This document shows positions 57,246-64,000 of a DNA stretch of 64,000 nt, piece by piece. Under the pieces are notes generated by a model, which saw only the letters and a list, made by a program, of their open reading frames with translations, was not told where the DNA came from and did no database searches. The position numbers were made by a program, and so were the translations under genes. The DNA is from Neobacillus pocheonensis (GTDB lineage: Bacteria > Bacillota > Bacilli > Bacillales > Cytobacillaceae). Numbering within the stretch: position 1 is the stretch's first letter; the number at the start of each line of letters is the position of its first letter. Location of the stretch: the NCBI GenBank assembly GCA_023702235.1, contig JAMQCR010000001.1, positions 3,596,001 through 3,660,000 on the forward strand, given 5' to 3'.

Positions 57246-58348
57246 TCACTCACATACAATTACTTCACGAGCAAATAACCCTTTTTTAGCGATAGCTCGA
57301 TCCATAATGGAAAACCCTGCGTTTATGATGATTTCATCGATTGGTTCAACTGTTACCACGACTATTTTTCTTGCAAACCTTCGCGCACTTTGGAGCAATT
57401 CCAGTTGTTCTTCAGGCGTTATGACAGAACACAAATTGTAAGGCAAATCGATAATCGCGACATCATAATGATTTGTGATATCCCGGATATCTGCTAAATT
57501 TACTTCTCCATAGAGACCAAAATGTTCGATGTTTTCTCGTGCACCTGGGAGGATTAGCTGATTTCGGTCGCTTCCCACTATATCTATTCCCATTGATAGG
57601 GCTTCGACTAGTACTGTCCCAATTCCACAGCACGGGTCAATTGCCTTTATCCCGCATGGATTTGGAACAGCGATATTCACTACCGCCCTTGCAACACGAG
57701 TGTTGAGCGCAGTTGAGTAACCATTAGGCTTCTTTTGATGCTGGAACCAAACGGACTCACTTTTAACATACTCACCGAAGATCCATTCACCGTTTACATT
57801 CATTACACCAAACAATCGATCGGGATGATGAAAATCAGCTTGACCATTGACATGTAACCCGATTTCTCGCTCGATTGTACGTCGTTTCTCGTATCCTTCT
57901 TTTTCACTTTTCGCAAGATCACCATTTTTCACATAGATGACTTTAAACGTTGCCCCGTTTAATTGTAATGCTTTTACCTGTAAGAGAAGGTCCTGGAGGC
58001 TTCCCCCTTATACATCATACTAATCCTTCCCTTAATGAACGGACTTCGAGATGGATCAATTTTTACGGAGCTTTCCAAAAAGCTAGATTGAGTCTCCTTC
58101 CCAAATAAGGAGCGCATCTCCAAAGCACATAAAGAGCTCTCATCCTCAGAATAGGCATAAGTATAGATATAGTTTGTTAATTTTTGGTTATTAAAATCCA
58201 ATTTGTTTTCATCCTTTAATCTATCAATTTCAGTTTCACCCTCATCTCCGACAACCGTATGAAGTGCTTCATTGAGTTCGTCAAAATCCATTTTGTCACC
58301 GTAAACGGTAACCCCAGTATAATTTGGAGTGTTTTTCAGATAATTCAA
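57246..58348 (-). pseudogene. TRM11/UPF0020-type methyltransferase, frameshifted
   Basis: TTG 58348 opens NYLKNTPNYTGVTVYGDKMD; at 58003-58007 a C run in the plus strand is one base short, and repair gives GGSLQDLLLQVKALQLNGAT, joining to the frame that carries GIKAIDPCCGIGTVLVEALS and IIDLPYNLCSVITPEEQL (DPPY-like catalytic DLPYN). That is the Rossmann methyltransferase fold of the TRM11/RlmL-type RNA guanine-N2 methyltransferases. About 367 residues in all. The target nucleic acid is unknown. Confidence 0.8.
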
Positions 58349-58934
58349 TATTATACCTCAACTTTTTCTAATCATTTATCCTATAATACCTCAAATTTCA
58401 GGAGCAGGTCCTTCTAATTCACATTGTTAAAAAGAAAAACCCCACGATTAGAAAGTAACGGGTTCACTTGTGAGGTGAAAAACAGTAAATCTCAGACATG
58501 CAAGCCGTACTCCGGCACCTTCAAATGAACGAAAATACTAATTTTCAGGAGTTGAAGAAGACTATTTAATTTTTAATCACTGCTTTTCCTGCTGCTTATT
58601 TTGTAAAGTCATAATAATTTGTCTGGTACTCTCCAATAATAAGGAGCAAAATATTTTGGCATAAATCGATACTACTATTCAATAAAATAGCAAATAAAGT
58701 TGGCGATAATCAATTATATTTGGCTAATCTTAAAAAATCATCCTAATACCTCTCAAGCTGCGCAAAATACTTTTGCGCAAATTAATACGTAGATTTTATA
58801 TAAATGCAAAAAAAATTGGCGATTTTTGATACATAAACTCTATAAAAAATGCGAATTTTTCAGAAAATTATAATTGGCACAGAACTTGCATTAAAGATTG
58901 GTTAAGATTTAAAAAAACTGGGAGGTTTACACTA
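58349..58934 (+). promoter_or_regulatory. Sigma-54 promoter with RocR-like activator site
   Basis: TGGCAC-AGAAC-TTGCA at 58875-58890 is a full -24/-12 promoter (GG and GC 12 apart). At 58759-58779, about 100 bases upstream, TGCGCAAAATACTTTTGCGCA is a near-perfect palindrome resembling the RocR upstream activating sequence (TGCAAAATNATTTTGCA). A GGGAGG ribosome site and ATG 58935 follow. The reading frame behind it is a collapsed glutamate dehydrogenase. No further gene lies in this 586-base gap. Confidence 0.8.
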
Positions 58935-59221
58935 ATGTCTTTACCATAATTCACTGAAGCATTTACTAATTTTGCGAAAAAAGAAAAAGAAGCACTGGAA
59001 AAATTAAGTAATCCAAACGATGTATTTGAATTATTAAAAGAGTCTATTTGGATGAGTCTAAAGTGTGGGTTTACAAATCTCCCTTACGGAGGTGGAAAAG
59101 GCGGTACCTTTGTAGATATTAATCAAATCTCATAGACTCATCATGTTGATATACGTTTGGCGGCATATATGGTTGGCATAAGAAAACCGGCAGAAACTTC
59201 GGGTTATCGGGCTGGGTATAA
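58935..59221 (+). pseudogene. Glutamate dehydrogenase, internal-deletion remnant
   Basis: Three pieces follow in one frame: the N-terminus FTEAFTNFAKKEKEALEKLS (with an early TAA at codon 5), a middle IWMSLKCG then NLPYGGGKGGTF (the K(C)GxxxLPYGGGKGG active-site loop) and the C-terminus HHVDIRLAAYMVGIRKPAET ending GYRGWV if one G is restored before the TAA at 59221. About 330 of the usual 420 or so residues are gone. The preserved sigma-54 promoter and RocR-like site suggest it was a rocG-type gene. It cannot make an active enzyme. Confidence 0.8.
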
Positions 59222-59291
59222 AAGGAGAAATTCTCTATTCATCTATGTTAAATAGGGTTTAAAAATAATCTTTAATTGGAGGAAATTTTTC

Positions 59292-59444
59292 ATGTGGATA
59301 ATCACTGCCCATTCAAAGAACAACATCAAAATGTTTGAGTTTGACACTAAAAAAGAAGCAAAAGAAGCTTTCGAGAGAATTCAGGGTTATAAAATTCTTA
59401 CCGAAGTGATTTACTTTAATGATTATTGTTTAATTGAATCATGA
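59292..59444 (+). CDS. Small protein, 50 residues
   Basis: ATG 59292 after TTGGAGG. Acidic/basic alpha-beta peptide starting MWIITAHSKNNIKMFEFD with KKEAKEAFERIQGYKILTEV and an end DYCLIES. A perfect-arm terminator follows within seven bases of the stop, and the ribosome site is good, so I take it as real. I associate this type with small proteins of Bacillus but do not know a function. Confidence 0.6.
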   Translation: MWIITAHSKNNIKMFEFDTKKEAKEAFERIQGYKILTEVIYFNDYCLIES

Positions 59445-59450
59445 TAATTT

Positions 59451-59490
59451 GGAACAATCTACAGTTACTTGGGTAGATTGTTCCTATTAA
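59451..59490 (+). terminator. Terminator of the 50-residue gene
   Basis: Perfect 12-bp arms GGAACAATCTAC / GTAGATTGTTCC with a ten-base loop. Confidence 0.85.
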
Positions 59491-59509
59491 ATAATAAATT
59501 GGGAACGCA

Positions 59510-59873
59510 AAGAATGTGTAACTGCATCAACAGATTCAGTTGACTTTATACATCCAGTTCGAACAACGGATTGCGTCTGTTTTGAATCATATGTGACATG
59601 GACAGGCACATCATCAATGGAGGTTTTTGTAAAAATTATTGCTGAAGATTTAAAAAGCGGTGAGTGTAAAATTGCAGCACTGCCTTCTTAACATTTGTCG
59701 CACTTGACCAACATAAACACCAAACACGTGTTCCACGAGTCATTCCAGAAACAGAAGAAGAGAAAACACTACATGAAACCGCACCAGAGCGAGCAAATAT
59801 GCGTAAAGCAGGGAAACAAAAGCGAAGAGTTAGCCTCATTTTTAACAGCAAATTATCCCTGCCAGCAATATAG
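59510..59873 (+). pseudogene. Acyl-CoA thioesterase (YkhA-type), remnant
   Basis: Starts without an ATG at CVTASTDSVDFIHPVRTTDC, the hotdog-fold core, then VTWTGTSSMEVFVKIIAEDL; a frame change at about 59687 (one T lost) leads on to LTFVALDQHKHQTRVPRVIP and ETEEEKTLHETAPERANMRK, the C-terminus, to a stop at 59873. The N-terminal quarter is missing. A decayed gene of the YkhA/YciA family. Confidence 0.72.
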
Positions 59874-59942
59874 CTCATAATTATATGAATTTTGGCCATG
59901 CTATAGCTTTGGAATAATACCTATCATTCTATGAGAAAAGGG

Positions 59943-59977
59943 GCTGATCCAAAAGCTATTTATACTTTTGGATCAGC
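59943..59977. other. Perfect 13-bp hairpin in a decayed stretch (59874-60216)
   Basis: GCTGATCCAAAAG / CTTTTGGATCAGC enclose nine bases. The surrounding 340 bases hold only short unmatched coding-like pieces. It may be a terminator but no T run follows on the plus strand. Confidence 0.5.
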
Positions 59978-60216
59978 CGGCGTCATTGTAAGCGATGAGT
60001 ATAATAAAAAAACTTCCTCATCAGGCTATGGTGTAAAAAATAAATGGAGGACGACAAAGGTACTATAATTTTTAAGGGCTCTTTCATCAGTCTAAGATAA
60101 ATGATTATAGTAAGATACCAATATTCTAGATGGTTTTAATCATAAAGAATATACTGATGATTTAAGTTTTGGCTATCTGATTTTTAGCACCAGAACCAAG
60201 AAAGGAGATAAATTAG

Positions 60217-60428
60217 ATGATTTTAAAAGCATTAAGAAAAAACGACTTAATTACCATTAATTACTATAAAAATGGATTGTTACAAACGTGTAAGGCCGTG
60301 TATATAACCTTAACCTTTATGACCAAACCGTTTCTCTAGAAGATGACCAACATGAGATTTTCTCCATTCGTTTTTCTGGAATTAAGGAAATCAATCAATC
60401 AAAAAGTATTTTCAATTCTAAAACTTAG
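60217..60428 (+). pseudogene. YolD-like protein, frameshifted
   Basis: ATG 60217 after AAAGGAG opens ILKALRKNDLITINYYKNGL; at about 60294 one base is missing and repair gives GRVYNLNLYDQTVSLEDDQH and FSIRFSGIKEINQ to a stop at 60428. This is the usual YolD shape (about 70 residues here; YolD proteins are 90-110). YolD proteins accompany UvrX/ImuB-type Y-family polymerases, but no polymerase gene is near. Followed by a terminator. Confidence 0.7.
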
Positions 60429-60509
60429 CAGATTCTCCACTAAAGGAAATGGGAACTAGGCTTATTCGTCTAGACACTCATCTCTTTATGATGATATATT
60501 CAATTGATA

Positions 60510-60547
60510 AATAGCCTTAATCCCGTTGAGAAAAGGCTATTTTTTTA
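60510..60547 (+). terminator. Terminator after the YolD-like gene
   Basis: ATAGCCTT / AAAGGCTAT arms with a 13-base loop and seven T. Confidence 0.85.
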
Positions 60548-60561
60548 CGAGTTCTTTCTAT

Positions 60562-61768
60562 TTAGGCTACTTTAATAACTTTCTTCGAATTCTGTGCAAT
60601 TTTTGAAACGAATGCCCAAAGTATAAATCCAATCATGAGGAAGCCAACATTCATGCTGATTACTCCTCCCCATCCAAATGCTGACCAGAATAACCCTCCG
60701 AGTGTTCCTCCTACACTGGAGCCTGTATAGTAAAGAAATAAATATAATGAAGAGGCTTGTGCTTTGTTTTGTAAAGCACGTTGTCCGACCCAGCTGCTCG
60801 AAATCGAATGACTTCCAAAGAATCCAAAAGTAAAAAATCCAAGTCCAAGTATTTTAATAAATAAATTAGAATCCAAAGTCAAACAAACACCGATTAATGC
60901 AATTAATAAGTTAATGAATAATATTTTTTGCTTACCATGAAGATCTACCAATTTCCCAGTCCAGACAGAGCTAAACATTCCAATTATCATTATTAAAAAT
61001 ATCCAACTTACAAATGTTTGACTTAGTGAATAAGGCTTTCCGAGTAATACGTAAGCTATATAATTGAACAACGCTACATTACTCCCTAAAAGTAAGAATC
61101 CCATGACAAATAAGCAAACTAGACCTGGATCTTTCAGATTGTCAATTAATGATTTACCTAACTTTCCAATTTCTAATCGACGAGCTTTGAAATTTTGTGA
61201 AGGTGGTAAGCTATTCCAAAAAATAATGGTCGCAGCTAAACTTATGATCCCTATCCCTCCTATTGCAATGTGCCAGCCAAAGTAGTCGCTCAACATACCT
61301 GAGAAAACTCTGCCAAAAACTGCACCAATTGAATTGCCACATATATATATCCATAGCCGCTCCCAGACTCTTGGGTTCTATTTCTTCTCCAAGATAAGCC
61401 ATTGCAATTGAGGGCAGACCAGCCAATGAAATTCCTTCAATCGTTCGTAACACCAGCAGAAAATGAAAATTAGGACTGAATGCTGTGAGAATACAGAATA
61501 CAGAAGCAGCGAACATGGAAATGACCATGATAGGCTTTCGTCCCCATACTTCTGACAAAGAACCAAAAATCAGCATGCTGATGGCAAGAACCATTGTTGT
61601 AATTGAGAGAGACAGGCTTGCTGTAGTTGGATTAATGCTAAATTCTTTTGTGAATTCTGGCATTAAAGGCTGTACACAGTAAAGAATAGCAAATGTATTA
61701 AATCCAGCGGCAAAGAAAGCAAAGCTGGTTTTGCGAAAGAGCGGTGTACCTTTTTGAATGTAACTCAT
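60562..61768 (-). pseudogene. MFS transporter (YybF/YnfM type), frameshifted
   Basis: ATG 61768. The first half has FAILYCVQPLMPEFTKEF and GRKPIMVISMFAASVF (MFS loop 2-3); at 61340-61350 an AT-repeat is out of register and the frame passes to a second one with LSDYFGWHIAIGGIGIISLA and the remaining helices. Twelve helices and about 400 residues when joined. It is divergent from a LysR gene 200 bases away, the layout of the B. subtilis yybE/yybF pair. Substrate unknown, an exporter by family. Confidence 0.82.
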
Positions 61769-61889
61769 AAACCTATCACCCAATTGGTGTGACTTCCAAT
61801 TTGTTGCATAATAAATCATCCCTTTTATAAATTATGTTTTTATGAGTAACATCCTTGTGTGTTCCTATTTTTTATAGTACCACCGATTT

Positions 61890-61912
61890 TATATGATGTA
61901 TAATTCATTATA
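61890..61912. promoter_or_regulatory. Candidate LysR-type box
   Basis: ATATGATG-TATAATT-CATTATAT, an inverted repeat with one mismatch in the arms, lies midway between the divergent LysR and MFS genes, where a LysR regulator usually binds. Confidence 0.4.
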
Positions 61913-61970
61913 TTAATCTTTTTAATGCATCTATGTAATGAATAAATCAGATGGAAAGTGGTGTTATAGA

Positions 61971-62849
61971 ATGGAATGGCAACAGTTTGAATATTTTCAA
62001 ACACTGGCACGAATGCAACACGTAACGCATGCTGCAGAAGCCCTATCAATTTCCCAGTCAGCCCTTAGCCGTTCGATCGCCCGATTTGAGGATGAAATAG
62101 GTGTGCCTTTATTTGAACGTCAGGGACGTTCCATTAGATTAAATAAATATGGTCATATCTTTTTAAAAAGTGTGGATAGTATGATGAAGGAATTCTATAA
62201 AGGTAAACAGGAAATTCAAGATTTGCTTGATCCAGAGCAGGGAGAAGTATCGCTTGGGTTTCTGCACACTTTAAGTACAAGTCATATACCTGATTTACTC
62301 GCTTCTTTTCGTGCCTGCTATCCTAAAATTAATTTTCGGCTCGGACAAGGTCCCTCCCATAATCTTATTGATCAGTTGCAATTAGGAGAATTTGACCTGT
62401 GTCTAATTGCTCCTATGGAGATTAAATCACCAATTGTATGGAGACAGCTTTGGAATGAAGAGCTTTTTGTTATTGTCCCTAAAGACCACAAATACGCTAA
62501 TCGTAAAAATATTACGTTAGAAGAAATTGCAGATGAATCCTTTATACATTTAAAAGAAGGTTTTTCCCTTCGTATCACCTTCGAGCAATTGTTTAAAGAA
62601 GAGGGAATTACACCTAACATTACATTTGAAGGAGAGGAAGCAGACACCGTTGCAGGTCTTGTCGCTGCTGGATTGGGAATATCAATTCTACCGAATTTAA
62701 AGGGGACGGACCAAAGTAAAATATCACAAATACCTATCAATAGTAAGCAGTGCCAACGGACAATTGGAATTGCTTGGATGGAGGGAAGATATTTATCACC
62801 TGCAACTCAAAAATTTAAAAAATTTGTTTTGGACCATTCCTACAATTAG
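61971..62849 (+). CDS. LysR family transcriptional regulator
   Basis: 292 residues from ATG 61971; the ribosome site is weak (GAAAGTGG) but the family start (EWQQFEYFQTLARMQHVTHA) fits. N-terminal HTH with AAEALSISQSALSRSIARFE (about 20-40), linker helix, then the two-lobe substrate-binding domain from about 90. No ligand assigned. Likely controls the divergent MFS gene. A terminator hairpin overlaps its stop. Confidence 0.88.
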   Translation: MEWQQFEYFQTLARMQHVTHAAEALSISQSALSRSIARFEDEIGVPLFERQGRSIRLNKYGHIFLKSVDSMMKEFYKGKQEIQDLLDPEQGEVSLGFLHTLSTSHIPDLLASFRACYPKINFRLGQGPSHNLIDQLQLGEFDLCLIAPMEIKSPIVWRQLWNEELFVIVPKDHKYANRKNITLEEIADESFIHLKEGFSLRITFEQLFKEEGITPNITFEGEEADTVAGLVAAGLGISILPNLKGTDQSKISQIPINSKQCQRTIGIAWMEGRYLSPATQKFKKFVLDHSYN

Positions 62850-62870
62850 AATAGGAATGGTTATTCTTTT
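62833..62870 (+). terminator. Terminator overlapping the LysR stop
   Basis: ACCATTCCTA / TAGGAATGGT arms span the stop codon and are followed by T residues. A second hairpin ACGGCTGC / GCAGCCGT follows at 62968-62982. Confidence 0.75.
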
Positions 62871-63126
62871 AAGCTAAATTTTAATTAACAATTTAAATAT
62901 TGAATTATGATAAAAATCCCCCTATTGAATTAAACTGCTACTTTAATTGATTAAGAAAAAACGGCTGCCGCAGCAGCCGTAAATATTTGAATTCAAGCAC
63001 CCGCTAGTTTAGGTACAATTTTTCACAAGCTTGAACCAATAAGAACTTCCTACAAATAATTCCAAGCCATTTTAACATTTTGATTTTCACCTTCATTCAC
63101 TTTGTTATATGGATAAAAGTGTAACG

Positions 63127-63474
63127 CTATAAATCAATTATGTTATTCATCCCGCTTCCTGAGAGTTCTATAGCCCGAATTTTCCTGACAAGACGGTCGT
63201 TAATAAAAATCTCAACAGTTTTATGATAATTGTCACGAATAACGTGATTTAAAATCCAAATGTTCCCCAAAGCCTGTGTACAGTACATATTTTCCAGTTC
63301 AGGTTTTCTCCCCTCTCTAATAAAAATTTGAGCAGAATTAGGATCCCTGAAGTGCATTATAGTTCCTGGATAAAAACCGACTATTGTAGCTTCATCATAT
63401 GACGTGGGAGATTTACCAATGAGTCTTACAGTTAACAAACCGTCTGTTCTAGTTGCATTAGCATCGGTAAGCAT
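63127..63474 (-). CDS. Hypothetical protein, 115 residues
   Basis: ATG 63474 after CGAGGAG. Mixed alpha/beta sequence (LLTVRLIGKSPTSYDEATIV, QIFIREGRKPELENMYCTQA, VEIFINDRLVRKIRAIE). No signal peptide or membrane segment; one Cys. I do not recognise a family. Stand-alone on the minus strand. Confidence 0.55.
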   Translation of the reverse strand: MLTDANATRTDGLLTVRLIGKSPTSYDEATIVGFYPGTIMHFRDPNSAQIFIREGRKPELENMYCTQALGNIWILNHVIRDNYHKTVEIFINDRLVRKIRAIELSGSGMNNIIDL

Positions 63475-63654
63475 AAAATTTTCTCCTCGTATTAGTTATA
63501 TAATTTAACTATTGTTATTATATTTTTTCACCAATGGTACAGTGCCTATTTGAAAGTCCTTTTCCAACAAGGTTTTTACGTCTTTAAAAAGATATCCCCT
63601 TTTAATGGGATAAAGCTAATAATGATATAATCCCCGACACTTGCCCTGAAATGA

Positions 63655-63690
63655 TAAAAGGCTGACCACTACAATAGGCCAGCCCTTCTT
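63655..63690 (-). terminator. Terminator of the MFS gene at the window edge
   Basis: AAGGGCTGGCC / GGTCAGCCTT arms (minus strand) with a seven-base loop and T-rich tail after the MFS gene. Confidence 0.7.
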
Positions 63691-63707
63691 TTTTGCCGGA
63701 ATTTTCC

Positions 63708-64000
63708 TTAAGCTTGTACATTTGTTAGAGATTGCTTTTCCTCTTTCAATTCGGCGGGTAATTCAATCCGTTCCACTTTGTTTACAATAAAGATGTAAGA
63801 TAAAGCTCCGATTAGCAGGACTACGGTAATAAATAATAGTGCTCCACTAAAGGAATGTGTTGCACTTAAAATATATCCAACTACGATAGGGATCACAATT
63901 CCTGCTAAGTTACCCGATGTATTAAAGATTCCAGCGCTAAGTCCAATGATTTCTTTTGGTGACATATCCCCAACAAGCGCCCAGGTTGAACCAGCCATCC
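63708..64000 (-). CDS. MFS transporter, C-terminal part (continues beyond window)
   Basis: 96 codons to a stop at 63708; the gene runs out of the window on the right. It holds the last two or three helices of a major facilitator protein: WALVGDMSPKEIIGLSAGIF and NTSGNLAGIVIPIVVGYIL, the loop typical of the anion:cation symporter (ExuT/GudP/GarP-like) branch. Likely a sugar-acid importer; the substrate cannot be told. Confidence 0.75.
   Translation of the reverse strand, partial: MAGSTWALVGDMSPKEIIGLSAGIFNTSGNLAGIVIPIVVGYILSATHSFSGALLFITVVLLIGALSYIFIVNKVERIELPAELKEEKQSLTNVQA

Noticed and set aside
1..64000. tRNA, rRNA or a complete insertion sequence
   Set aside because: No rRNA sequence, tRNA cloverleaf or transposase-like frame was noticed; a tRNAscan and IS search would settle it.

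Overview
The window looks like a chromosome segment of a low-GC, endospore-forming-type Bacillaceae (Bacillus sensu lato, Neobacillus-like). The support is strong AGGAGG-type ribosome sites, AT-rich spacers, and many genes whose closest recognisable relatives are Bacillus families: BcrC, AzlCD, LytST, YolD, a YkwD-like CAP protein, a RocG-like remnant and a YwqA-like SNF2 protein. No rRNA, tRNA, CRISPR array, complete insertion sequence or prophage was seen.

Layout. 1-5 kb: small genes (secreted protein, phage gp49-like protein, ferritin-like protein, GyrI-like protein, GNAT) and gene remnants, then a CAP protein. 5-8 kb: IclR regulator, acetaldehyde dehydrogenase (mhpF) and hydroxy-oxovalerate aldolase (mhpE), the last two steps of aromatic meta-cleavage. 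8-12 kb: bcrC, a fluoride riboswitch with two crcB genes, yggT, corA and a 52-bp tandem array. 12-19.5 kb: alpha/beta hydrolase, a DUF606-Crp-DUF606 operon, SDR and acetyltransferase. 19.8-20.8 kb: a strikingly GC-rich PrmC-like methyltransferase, probably of actinobacterial origin. 21-28 kb: SNF2 helicase, XRE-cupin/AzlCD and a methyltransferase.

28-39 kb is the metabolic core: two linked sugar clusters, each with an AraC regulator and a Gfo/Idh/MocA dehydrogenase. One uses a GPH symporter; the other uses an ABC importer without its own ATPase. A sugar isomerase/epimerase lies between them. The isomerase promoter and the ABC operon promoter share a 53-bp element at the same distance from the same -10 box. 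This fits one AraC-type regulon for an unidentified sugar or glycoside.

39-46 kb: a phosphotransferase, a LytST-type two-component system beside a DUF3311/sodium:solute symporter pair, dispersed repeats and an Eis-like acetyltransferase. 47-52 kb: a NUDIX hydrolase convergent with a large PLD-helicase-DUF3427 protein. 52-64 kb: PhzF, NUDIX, ilvE and a TRM11-like methyltransferase, all frameshifted; a second 52-bp array; a sigma-54 promoter in front of a collapsed glutamate dehydrogenase gene; and a LysR/MFS divergent pair.

Two kinds of gene damage are mixed. About 18 single-base or short-repeat frameshifts, mostly in short homopolymers, interrupt otherwise well-conserved genes and may be sequencing or assembly errors. 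Separately, several genes are real internal-deletion remnants. Frameshifted genes are listed as pseudogenes over their full reconstructed extent.
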